Part shown: in pieces, positions 21,176 through 30,465 of the stretch | How positions within the stretch are numbered: the first letter of the stretch is position 1 | Layout: each line of letters begins with the position of its first letter | NCBI GenBank assembly: GCA_032718475.1 | Contig: JAUCBJ010001946.1 | Span: forward strand, 1 to 36,452 | Direction of reading: 5' to 3' | Origin: Nemertoderma westbladi | Taxonomy: Eukaryota > Xenacoelomorpha > Nemertodermatida > Nemertodermatidae | DNA length: 36,452 nt | The notes under the pieces: generated by a model | The model's database searches: none | Seen by the model: only the letters and a program-made list of their open reading frames with translations | What the model was told of the DNA's origin: nothing | Translations under genes and position numbers: made by a program

Positions 21176-22181
21176 TGGTTGTCAAGTTTCCATCAACATT
21201 AAAGGTCATGAATTCGGTCTTGGTAGCATTTATATGCAATCCAACCTCCTTAGCAGCCCTCTCCACTTTATTTAGTAGAAGCTGTGCATCTGCTAGCGTA
21301 TTAGAGAGCAGAGCGATGTCATCCGCAAAGTCGGTGTCTGTGACTGTAGTTGCCGGATATCTACTACTTCTGCGTTCTTGAAGTGTGAATCCCAGATCTT
21401 CACCCTTTGTGGTCGTCCTCATTGCGTAATCCAGCACAATTACAAATAGTAATGGTGCTAATGTGTCACCTTGCAGTACGCCAGCCAGGATTGAGAAAAA
21501 CTCAGTTTCACCATCTGGTGAGAGTACCTGCGCTTCTGTGTCACAATATAGCAATCCAATGCCAGCAGCAATTACTTCTGGTATTCCATAAGCTCTTAGG
21601 ATTTCAAGCATTTTACCTCTATGGATGGAGTCGAATGCCTTCTTGAAGTCCACAAAAGTCATGACTGCGGGGAGATTCTTTGACTTAATTCCTTCAATCA
21701 GTCTCCGTAGTGCAAGTATCTGAGCTATTGTTGATCTACTTGGTCGAAATCCGTTTTGGCTCTTACGCAGTAGTTTCTCTATGTGAGGCCTAATCCTATA
21801 TAGAATCATTTTATTGTATATTTTGGCAGCTACCACAAGCAGACAGATCCCACGATAGTTTGTTGGTATGCCGAGGTCTCCTTTCTTGGGGAGAGGCTTT
21901 AGTTGACCTTTAGTCCAAATTGGTGGTGGCTTTTCCCCTTTTAACATCCGGTTGCAAACATTCAATAATGGTCTATTTAGCACTCCGGTTTTCCATACCT
22001 CCGCTGGGATTTCATCTAATCCACTCGCTTTATTGTTGGACATGCTTTTAATGCTTCTTTGGAGTTCGGCAGGTGTGAAGTCCCCTGTTTCTATAGGTAG
22101 TGTCTTGTCATATATTTTCCTTGTAGGGCTGACCTCGATGTTTGGTGGCTGCCGAAGCAAGTTGCTGAAGTGATTTTTCAC
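21144..22181 (-). pseudogene. LINE ORF, middle part: reverse transcriptase
   Basis: 345 residues with the full non-LTR reverse transcriptase series: NNKASGLDEIPAE, PLPKKGD, NYRGICLL, QNGFRPSRST, motif A FVDFKKAFDSIH, motif B LQGDTLAPLLF, the active box FADD, and the INATKTE region. It is out of frame with the endonuclease upstream (G-run indel) and with the C-terminus downstream (A7 run, complement of 21157-21163). The catalytic residues are intact. Style suggests the RTE clade; a tree would decide. Confidence 0.9.
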
Positions 22182-23626
22182 TTCCCCACACGTTCTTCAG
22201 GACTATCGGCTTTGAGGCGCCCCTTTGCACAACTTTTCCGACCAGATACCTCATTTACAGTTTGCCAGGTAAGTCTTGATTGTTGCTGTATGTGAGCAGT
22301 TGTAATTGCTTCAGTTTTATCCTGTATGTACTTTTCCTGGCTGATGTTGTAGGCCAATTTAAGATCGTCCTTAGCTTTCTCAACCTTGTTAACGTTTTCG
22401 GATGTTGGTTGTTCGGTTTTAACTTTGTAGGCTATCTTAAGATCTTCTCTCTTACAAGTAACCTCAGAGTTTTGCCATGGCACATACTGTTTTCGTTTAG
22501 GTTTCTGGGGGATATGCCTCTTTGCTGATTCCTTGTGGGCTGTTATTATATTCTGGTATATTGAATCGGTGGATTGGTCTTCATCCATTGACTGAAGTGC
22601 TTCAAAGCGGTTTTGAACTTCTACTGTATAAGCATCCTTTACAGCATTGTCAGTTCTGAGTTTCTCCCAGTCATAGTTGATTTGCTTGCTTGTCCTGGGT
22701 TTGCTGGCTCTCAAACTGAGTCTGATCTCTGCAGTCACAATTCTGTGGTCCGAACCAATTAGGTTGAACGAGCTGTATGCCTCGCAGTTGATCATGCTAT
22801 TTCTCCACTTTTTGTTTATAAGGATGTAATCCAGTTGTGCTTTGGTTCCATTAGGGTATTGAAAGGTCCATAGGTTCCCCTTACTCTTTTCGAATGTGTT
22901 GTTTGTTGGTATCAATTCACATTCTTCCATTAGGTCTAAGAGTAAGTACCCATTTCTGTTAGAACTGGTGTTATAGGTGTAACCCTTGATGTCTTCTGGG
23001 CCAATTTGCGCATTCAGGTCACCAGCAATGACTTTAACATTGTGTTTCGGGATGTCCTTAATAAGTCCAGTCAGTTCTTCATAAAACTTGACTGCTTGTT
23101 CTGGCTCTGATGCATTGGTTGGACTGTAGCAACATATAACTGTTGTCTTGGGATTCCCATCAAATGTTGCGATCATAACCCTGGAATTTATAGATTCGAT
23201 GTTGTTTAGGGTCTTAAGTGCAAATGGGCTTAGCAGAATTCCTACTCCACCAATTGATGCATTGGCCGAGTTTCTTACTGCTGAGCTTGTTACTAACGTC
23301 CATCCATTTCCAATGTCATTGTACTTCATGGCAGTGTCTTCATGACAAATCCGATGTTCTTGGATGCAGATGATGTCGATGTTATATTCCATTGCCAGAG
23401 CGACCATGTCACCCTGTTTGCTCTGTGCTTTCAGCGTGCGTGCGTTCATTGTAGCAATCTTTAGTGTCTTTTTACATTTCAACAGGTTGGTTCTTCTTTC
23501 TTCTCTGTCTTCTGTTCCAGTAGCCAATTTATCGACCCCAGCCTGGTGTACCACTGAGGGACGCGGTCCTTGTTGACCCGGGCGACGACCGAGCCGGTAT
23601 TTCTCCTGGAGGGTTCTCATACTCAT
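22178..23626 (-). pseudogene. LINE ORF, N-terminal part: AP-type endonuclease
   Basis: 482 residues. It carries the exonuclease-endonuclease-phosphatase fold motifs in order: MNARTLK, the metal-binding IQEHR, GGVGILLS, GDLNAQIG, LDYILIN and the catalytic SDHR. This domain nicks target DNA to prime reverse transcription. The frame may extend N-terminally to about 23765. It ends EERVGK-stop because of a one-base change in the G run at 22184-22187; the next frame resumes with the expected NHFSNLL. The first good Met lies in the MSMRTL context at 23626. Confidence 0.9.
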
Positions 23627-24282
23627 ATCTTTCAGTTGCGGGGGTAAACCGCTTGTGGTCGCAACTCCTACAAGCGTATTCGCAGTAGGTCGCCGTTGGT
23701 TGATTACCTTCCGCCGACCTTGTCAGCATGTCTAGCCGTTGGTTGATTACCTTCCGCCTATCCATGGCCTACAGCCCTGCTGCCGACTGTAGGGGTACAT
23801 TTGTTACACCCTGAACCAAGTGTGCCTCCTGGGTTAGGTTACCTAACACTGGTAGAGGAGCATCCAGTATAGACAGGGCGGGCTTGTATCATCTTTAATG
23901 CAGATGCGTATCAAGCCTTTGCCTTCAATGGTGCCCTAGGCGCTATAGCCCTCAATGACTTATTTAGTTGACGGGGCTGAACCAACCCACTCTTGATCAA
24001 CTAAATAATTAATAGGCTATGCTTATCGGGCCTGCCCTACTGGGCTGACAGCTACAGGTAGTACCACATTACTGCCATAGTGGTAGCAGGATCTGGGGAC
24101 CTGACCTGACCTGACATTTTTTAGTACCTAATATAAAGTACTAGCTAACACAAAATCAAAATTACTAGCACCATCTTACTGTCAGAAGGTTAAATATTTG
24201 TTCTAGAACAAAAATCCTCATGATAAAAGCCATTTTCATATATGTAAAAAATTGGTCAAAAAGTGGGTACCCATAACATAGT

Positions 24283-26003
24283 GGTATTAGTATGGCCTGT
24301 GACCCCACTTTTTGATGAAAAAAACTAACTAGATAGTCTATTTAGATAGAGTCTAACTAAACTGAAAAAAACTAACTAGATAGAACGTTCTATTGCGATG
24401 TTCCAGAATGTTATTTGACAGTTGCCATGGTTACCATTTTGGAGAAAAAAGGCGTTTTAAGAATGTTAGTTTTGAAAATTTATGTACAATAAAATTGCTT
24501 AATTTTGCGTGTAAAAACCATAGTTATGAGTTTCTGGAACATTATATTCAGTCAAACCTTCAATAACAACGAAGTCAAATGTTACTGTTTTTTTCATAGC
24601 TATATCTATAATACTGCATTTTGAACAAAAAATATTTCAAGTTTAATAGCTATTAACTGTGTTGTCTGGTCATGGATAGGAAAGATGACGCCATCAGGCA
24701 CGATTATAGGAGGCCAAACTGTCACGATCCAAATATAGAGGAATTGGTTTCATATTTAAAAACGGAGGATGATGCTATTAATTACGCTCAACGACAAGGG
24801 ATGTTACCTTCTAATGATGCAATATCAGTTTGTAAAGTAGAGAATTGCGGGTTTCCTGCAAAAGTGACTCGAAGGCTACGGTATGGATATTCACGATTAG
24901 AGTGGCGTTGTACAGGCCCTAAAAGGCATCGAAGTTCATGTAGGGAGGGGACATGGTTTTCAACTAGTACGAATCTTCTTATCAAGCATATATTTTACTT
25001 GATGCATTGCTTCGTCATGAAATTGACAATGTCTGCGACGCACTGTTTCCTAGGCTAGGAGGGATAGTAGGTTATATGAATAACGCTACAATGGTTGATT
25101 GGCATAACTTTTTGCGAGAGCTGATGCGGGTAGAGATGATGGCAGCTCCTCCAATGGGTGGACTAGGAGAAGAGGTGCAAATAGACGAATCTCTATTCAG
25201 GGGAAGGAGAAAATACAATCGAGGGCGAAAGTTGTTGGGTGATCGAGTAAAGAACTCATCACGTAGGAATTACGGAAAGGCAGTAGAAGGACCGTGGATC
25301 TTTGGGTTGGTTCATAAGAAAGGGAATTCGACCGACGTACGATTATTTGAAGTGGAAAGGAGAGATCATGAGACATTGCGTCCTATTGTTGAAAGTCAGG
25401 TGAAAGGAGGTACACAAATAGTATCTGATGAGTGGGGGGCGTACTGCGGAAGGAGGGTTGGAATCACTAATAAAAGATTCCCTTGGAGTTGCAAAGACGG
25501 AAGTGGAACGTATTCGCACATCAGTGTAAAACACTGTACAAAGGGTAAAGGAAGATTCGTGAACCCTGTAAATGGCGCTCATACCCAGCGGATAGAAGGG
25601 ATGTGGGGACATGCCAAGCTAGGCTTGATGAGGAACAAGAGAGGAACCAATAAGAACCTGTTACAGAATCATCTCGCTGAATTTTGGTGGCGAAATTACA
25701 ACAGGGAGGCCCCATTCAGCAAACTGATAACACTAATAAACAATAGCGAATTATAGAAATCTGTTTAATTCAGTTCAAAAAAAAAACTAATCAATTTACA
25801 TTGTTATATTCATTAAATAACATATTCGATTAACCTTCAATAAATCATTATTTACAACACTTGGTTACCATAGCAACACAAGAAAAATGTTCCAGAATGT
25901 AGAACTTGAGTGGGGCAAACATAATACCAACGTAGCTAGTATATCATAAATTACTAGCTAGTTTTTTTCATCAAAAAGTAATGTAAAATGCAATACTAAT
26001 ACC
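24283..26003 (+). mobile_element. Merlin-type DNA transposon with 8-bp TSD
   Basis: AACATAGT lies at 24275-24282 and 26004-26011. The ends GGTATTAGTAT and ATACTAATACC are inverted, and the similarity continues inward through CTTTTTGATGAAAAAAACTA. An inner pair of X-box-like motifs, GTTGCCATGGTTACC (24421-24435) and GGTTACCATAGCAAC (25863-25877), shows that the inverted repeats extend at least 150 bases. The size (1721 bp) and 8-bp duplication are typical of the Merlin/IS1016 group. Confidence 0.94.
24672..25756 (+). pseudogene. Merlin transposase (IS1016/IS1595-like), one frameshift
   Basis: The first frame (24672-25058) has a zinc-ribbon-like region (CKVENC and WRCTG...SSC). The second frame (25007-25756) holds the DDE domain: VQIDESLF, then VSDEWGAY, then QRIEGMWG. 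The frames meet near 24993-25005, beside a T4 run, where one base difference would join them into a protein of about 360 residues, a normal Merlin length. The catalytic acids are all present, so this is a recent copy or a sequencing slip. It would cut and paste elements bearing GGTATT-type ends. Confidence 0.9.
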
Positions 26004-26017
26004 AACATAGTAATACC

Positions 26018-26410
26018 TAATATAGCTATCACAATATTGTGTCCAACTATGTTCTAGAATTTTCTTGTATTAAAATCCTATAACACACATAAAACACAAT
26101 ACAAATAATAACAATTTTGGTACACAAGTTATACTTACCGTTCACTATTAATGTTATTATTAAATTGTGCTGCGCTTTGTGTATTCTATTCTGGAACATT
26201 AATGCTAGGTGTCCAGGTAACACATGTTGTGCCTATATTATTTTATTATTTATTTCGAATAATCATTAATCGCCGCTTTCATGGTAACCAAGTGAGCTAA
26301 CATGGATTCATAATGGTGAAAATTTGAGAGCCAATGCACGATATAGTTGTTATATAGGCCTAGGTGTTGACACATATCTCGGGGATGTTATATGCACATT
26401 TATTCTTTAT
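26018..26410. other. AT-rich gap between repeats
   Basis: No gene. It contains a degenerate X-box-like word (TTTCATGGTAACC near 26278), TTCTAGAA-like words and one TAGGCCTA (26355-26362). Probably old MITE debris. Confidence 0.5.
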
Positions 26411-26449
26411 TAATTATGTAGATAAATAAATAATCGTGTAATACTGGTT

Positions 26450-26495
26450 GGCGCTACTGATGAGGCCTGTTAGGCCGAAACGTGTGGATAGCGCT
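26450..26495 (+). ncRNA. Hammerhead ribozyme 1 (type I, degenerate stem III)
   Basis: Stem I GCGCUA (26451-26456) pairs with UAGCGC (26489-26494). CUGAUGA (26457-26463), stem II GGCCU-GUU-AGGCC and GAAA follow in canonical order. Stem III is damaged: the base before the cleavage-site A is G instead of the required U, so A15.1 faces G16.1. Likely inactive or very weak. Confidence 0.8.
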
Positions 26496-26765
26496 GGTTC
26501 AACCCCCGGTGACGCGCTTTCTCATTTTTCCACTTCTGAACAAACCCATAATATTACACGTTTAATTACAGTTGCAACAGTTCATCTCCAATTTATTTTA
26601 ATTAATATCACCTGGCAGCAATACTCGAGCTGAATATTTATTTATTTGTACTTCCCTCCTGTTTCACTCTAACATACTTGTTGTTAGAGATAGGATATAT
26701 GCAACTTAAGACTGCCTGTTCAATAGAAGTGGATTAGGTGGGAGTGTGGGTGTCAGGGGCTCTAG

Positions 26766-26777
26766 TGGCTGAGCTGG
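26766..26777 (+). promoter_or_regulatory. Pol III A-box-like motif
   Basis: TGGCTGAGCTGG matches the tRNA-gene A-box pattern TRGCNNARYNGG. It lies just before hammerhead 2 and overlaps its extended stem I. Confidence 0.6.
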
Positions 26778-26836
26778 TTAGCGCTACTGATGAGGCCTGT
26801 TAGGCCGAAACGTACGTATAGCGCTGGTTCAACCCC
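26776..26836 (+). ncRNA. Hammerhead ribozyme 2 (type I, all core bases present)
   Basis: Stem I AGCGCUA (26780-26786) pairs perfectly with UAGCGCU (26819-26825). It may extend outward through GGUU (26776-26779) with AACC (26831-26834), leaving an internal loop. The core is CUGAUGA (26787-26793), stem II GGCCU/AGGCC with a 3-base loop, then GAAA (26807-26810). Stem III is the palindrome ACGUACGU (26810-26817), followed by A17 at 26818, so cleavage is predicted between 26818 and 26819. Stem III can form only three pairs with a 2-base loop in cis. As a palindrome it could instead form an 8-bp duplex between two units, as in double-hammerhead systems. Confidence 0.88.
26826..26836 (+). promoter_or_regulatory. 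Pol III B-box-like motif
   Basis: GGTTCAACCCC matches the B-box pattern GGTTCRANNCC. It directly follows hammerhead 2, 60 bases after the A-box start. The same motif follows hammerhead 1 at 26496-26506. Confidence 0.62.
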
Positions 26837-27089
26837 CAGTGACGCGCTTTCTAATTTTTCCACTTCTGAACAAACACATAATATTACACGTTTAATTACA
26901 GTTGCAACAGCTCATCTCCAATTTATTTGAATAAATAATCGCCGTTTCCATGGTTACCAAGTGTAAAATAAGAATATATTTATTTGAAACTATTGTTTGA
27001 CAATTATTATAAGAACTGAACTGAACTTACTGCTGTGTATTGTTCTGATTAAATATTAATTTATTCATTATTTTATTCAATTTTTCTAA

Positions 27090-29051
27090 ATGGTGCCCAG
27101 TTCGCATCGTTGTTGCTCGTGTGCCCAAGGCGGCTGTAACCCCACGAGTTGTTGTGGCTGTGTCCGGGCAGGTCGACCATGCCAGAACTGCTCACCGTTA
27201 GCTGCAGGAAATTGCCGAAATCCCCGTAATGCCACCCCGCCATCCAGCGTCGGTTCAATTCCCATCCCGATTCCGGTCGCTTCCCAACCGAGGAGCTCCT
27301 CCATCGTAGGTCCGAGCCAGGCTCCAATCCCGCCATTTCCTCCTCAAACTGTGATTCCGCCAAACCAACCATCATCAGTGCCGTCCACGGCGTCAGAGAA
27401 GCTGGAGTCCGCCTTTGGAGGTGTCTAGCTAAACAGCCCCGGGTCCTCTACAGATCCCATCTGGGAATCACGTCATGCCCGTCTCGCCTGTCTTCCCGGT
27501 AGACGTTACATCGTCCCTGGAGGAAACGAGGGGCGCAAGGTGGTGGACCTCGTCACCCAGGAGGTTGAGGGACTGACGCGGGGTGACTGGCCGTCGGATC
27601 GCCCTCTTTGCCTCATCGCGTTGATCTTTCAGAGGGACCCGGATTTGGTTAAGAGTCCCGATGTGAGGAGGACCATACTAAGGCGAGTTGCGATGTGGGA
27701 ACAAGGTGAGTATGATGCGCTCCTTGCCGAAGCAGAGCGCTCCAACGCTAAGTTCCGCTCCGGATTCAACTCATCCCAAGAGAACACAGCACGCATGTTC
27801 AACCGAAAGATACTCGCCAGTATGAACCGATCCGCGGTACGAATGGTGACAGACCGGGACAGTGGGGGGGTCCTTGACCCTAACGCCCAAGCGGAGGGCC
27901 AGCCACCTGGTGTCACCGTCCGTGATGTCCTCGAGGCTAAACATCCGCCACAGATGGACGTGCCATCGGATGCCCTCGAACCTTGTCCGGACCTTCCACC
28001 CCTGGAAGATGTAGAGATCACCGGGCTGATGGTCCTCAAGGCCGCTAGGATGCTTCGCGGTAGCGCTGGACCTGTCGGAGGAGACGGCGAACTCTGGAGT
28101 GCGCTACTGACACGCCACGAGGCGCACAGCGCCCGTCTGCGTGAGGCTGTAGCCGGTTTGGCCCGTCGACTTGCCAACTCTTTGGTACCGTGGGGTGAGA
28201 TTCGGGCGCTGCGAGCGTGTCGGCTCATTGCGCTCGATAAGAAGCCTGGAGTCCGCCCAATTGGTATAGGGGAGGTCCTGTATCGTCTCCTGGCAAACTG
28301 TCTCACCTCGGAGACGAAGGCCGACCTCGTTCAGCAGTGTGGGGCCGATCAGCTGTGTGCTGGCGTCAAGGCTGGAATTGAAGGCGCTGTCCACGCAATG
28401 AACGCCATCTACGAGGAAGAAGAGACTGAGGCGATGCTCCTCGTAGATGCGAAGAACGCCTTCAACTCAGTTAGTCGCCCCGTGTCCCTCTGGAACTGCC
28501 GAGTCCTATGGCATCGTGCCTCCCGGTTCCTTTTTAATTCATATAATGGTCACGCGGCCCTCTACCTCCACGGCAGTGATGACCCGATATGGAGCCAGGA
28601 GGGTTGGACGCAGGGGGACCCCGCAGCGATGTTGGGCTATGGTTGCGCGACCCTGCCCATGGTGCGCCAGTTGCGGCAGGTCGATCCGCTATTTTCGCCA
28701 GACAACGCCACAGCTGTTGCTGACTCGGATTTTGGAACGCCACCGAGCTCCCCATCACTGTTCGATGACACCGTCATCCCAGACATGACATGTGACTCAT
28801 CTACTAGTCCACGACTCCTAGATCCCCAACCTCACATCGGCCGCCAGCGTCAGTGCTGGTACGCAGATGACTCGGCCTCTGCCGGTAAACTCGCCAAAAT
28901 ACGCCTGTGGTGGGACGAGTTGACGGGGGTCGGCCCCCAGATAGGCTACACTCCGGAGCCGACCAAGAGCTTCCTCGTCGTGAAACCAGGTTACGAGGCT
29001 GAGGCGAGGGAGTTGTTCGGTGACACGGGTGTCCAGATCGTGAGTGGCTAA
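27090..29051 (+). pseudogene. RLE retrotransposon ORF, part 1: Cys-rich N-terminus and reverse transcriptase
   Basis: One frame with a single internal TAG at 27426. The N-terminus has a dense cysteine cluster (CCSC, CNPTSCCGC, CQNC), probably a zinc-binding DNA- or RNA-binding module, then a Pro/Ser-rich linker. After the stop the reverse transcriptase runs RLIALDKKPGVRPIGIGEV, then motif A LLVDAKNAFNSV, motif B GWTQGDPAAM and active box WYADD. An extra Ser/Pro/Asp-rich stretch of about 50 residues lies between motifs B and C. The first frame ends at TAA 29049-29051 through a frameshift; the continuation is in the next entry. I recognise the same arrangement in uncharacterised invertebrate retroelement proteins. 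Confidence 0.86.
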
Positions 29052-30465
29052 CCGGTTCCTTGGGGGCTTCATCGGGGAGCCCGCGGACCGTAAGGCTTTT
29101 GTGGGGGAGAAGGTAGCTGGTTGGGTGGACAGTATCAAGAAGCTCTCGACGGTCGCCAGTGAATATCCCCAGTCCGCCCAAACGGGGGTCACCTTGTGTG
29201 TCCAAGCTGAGTGGGACTACCTACTGCGCGTGGTACCGACTGCCGATGAGGAAATCGCGCCAATCCGTTCCGTTCTCCTCCAACATTTTGTACCCGCAAT
29301 CTTCGGGACTCCACTAGGCGCTGCCGATGAGGACCTCATCCTGCTCCCCGCCCGTCACGGAGGGGTCGGCTTCCGCGACCCTCTGTTGCGCCGCGACCCA
29401 GCCAGGGCAGCCTCCACTGAGGGGACGTCCCTGGTAACTGAGGCCCTACGTTCCGGCACGCCGCTCCTTGTACCCGAGCACGTCCACCAACTCAACCAAG
29501 CCCTCAAGCGATCGAGGGAAGAACAAGAGACCACGTTTATCGAGAAAAGGGATACTGCCCTGCAAAGCCTCCCTGCCCACTGACGCAGAACTGTCGAGCG
29601 GGCGGTTAATAATAAGACCGGTGGTTGGCTGACCGCCCAGCCGTCAGTACTGGACGGTACATATCTTAGTGCAGAGGAGTTACGCGATAACCTCGCGCTC
29701 CGGTACGGCCTGGTCCCTCCCGGTTTGCCAGCTACGTGTGAGGGTTGTGGGGGCGAGTTCTCCACCACCCACGCACTAAGCTGCAAGTCGGGGGGACTGG
29801 TCGTTAAAAGGCACGACGAGGTCCGGGACGTCTTCGGAGACCTTCTCTCCTCCGTTGTCGGACCTTCGAGTGTGGAGCGGGAGGTGACCCTGTCGCGGGG
29901 TCACCTGGACAGGGCCGGTTTTGTGGTCGGTGGCGTTCGGGCCGACCTGGTTGCACGTGGGGTCTGGGCTTCTCAACGGGTGGCGTCGTTCGACATTGCT
30001 GTATTAAATGCTGACGCCACCTCTTATGCCCAGGCCAACCGTTCAACCGAGTCGCTGCTAGACGAGCGCTGCCGCTATAAGATGCGCCACTACCGCACCG
30101 TATGTGAGGACCGGAGGATGTCATTTACCCCCCTGGTCGGAACAACAGATGGTGTCTGGTGCCGAGAGGCCCAGATACTGTTAAAACACATCGCCGAGGC
30201 TCTCGTTGCTAAACACCAAGGGATGAGGGAAAGGGGCCTCGCGTGTGTTTTGGGGGGTGTCCGGCGGCGCCTTCAATTCGCCCACCTCCGGTCCAGTTCC
30301 CTCTGCCTCCGTGGCGGACGACGATCATGGCGCGGTTTGGGGTTCGGGGATGGTGCGGGTCTGCGAGGTCACGACATCCCCGCGCAGTATTTTGGGCTCT
30401 TCATCGGCAACGCATCGGCTCTTAAGTTCAAGAAACAACTGGACGCGCTCTACACAACTGTATAA
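29044..30465 (+). pseudogene. RLE retrotransposon ORF, part 2: connector, CCHC finger and restriction-like endonuclease
   Basis: It resumes out of frame with NRFLGGFIGEP, the expected continuation after YADD. It is open to 30465 except for a TGA at 29581-29583 that could be a CGA changed by CpG decay. The C-terminal half has a zinc finger (CEGCG...HALSC), then RHDEVRD and RADLVARGVW...SFDIAV. The spaced acidic residues fit the PD-(D/E)XK restriction-like endonuclease that nicks target DNA in R2-type elements. It ends with LRSSSLCLRGG and a short tail. Confidence 0.85.

Larger units (their letters stand above)
20579..24113 (-). mobile_element. Full-length RTE-like LINE with 10-bp TSD
   Basis: ACATTTTTTA occurs directly on both sides (20569-20578 and 24114-24123), bounding a 3535-bp insertion. 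On the minus strand it has a GGTCAGGTCAGG start, about 340 bases of 5' UTR with a 12-bp stem (23960-23971 with 23997-24008), endonuclease, reverse transcriptase and C-terminal regions, and a short TAG-repeat tail. Both frame breaks lie in homopolymer runs. Confidence 0.92.
19527..26017. mobile_element. Long-inverted-repeat element, expanded by three nested insertions
   Basis: The left arm from 19527 (GGTATACTGGG, TATGGGTACCCACTTTTTGA) matches the complement of the right arm (24124-24282 plus 26012-26017) for about 180 bases. Removing the three insertions (20208-20488, 20579-24113, 24283-26003, each with one TSD copy) joins the arms into one element of about 0.9 kb. The terminal words GGTAT and ACCCACTTTTTGA also occur in the Merlin element's ends, suggesting a related non-autonomous family. 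I could not find a target duplication at the outer ends, so the limits are provisional. Confidence 0.65.
26437..26929 (+). mobile_element. Retrozyme-like element with two tandem hammerhead ribozymes
   Basis: A 493-bp insertion flanked by AATAAATAATCG at 26425-26436 and 26930-26941. It holds about 1.5 copies of a 330-bp unit: the hammerhead core recurs at 26457 and 26787, and the following 145 bases match closely (GACGCGCTTTCT, TTCTGAACAAAC, ACGTTTAATTACAG). The second unit ends early, at about 26929. There is no coding capacity. Known metazoan retrozymes are non-autonomous tandem units of this size with type I hammerheads that yield circular RNA; assignment here rests on architecture. Confidence 0.85.

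Noticed and set aside
19518-26025. Target duplication at the outer ends of the long-inverted-repeat element
   Set aside because: Flanks did not match at any plausible boundary; the limits may be wrong or the duplication decayed.
27629-28306. Long minus-strand frames opposite the RLE retrotransposon
   Set aside because: GC-rich shadow frames of the plus-strand polymerase; no domain pattern.
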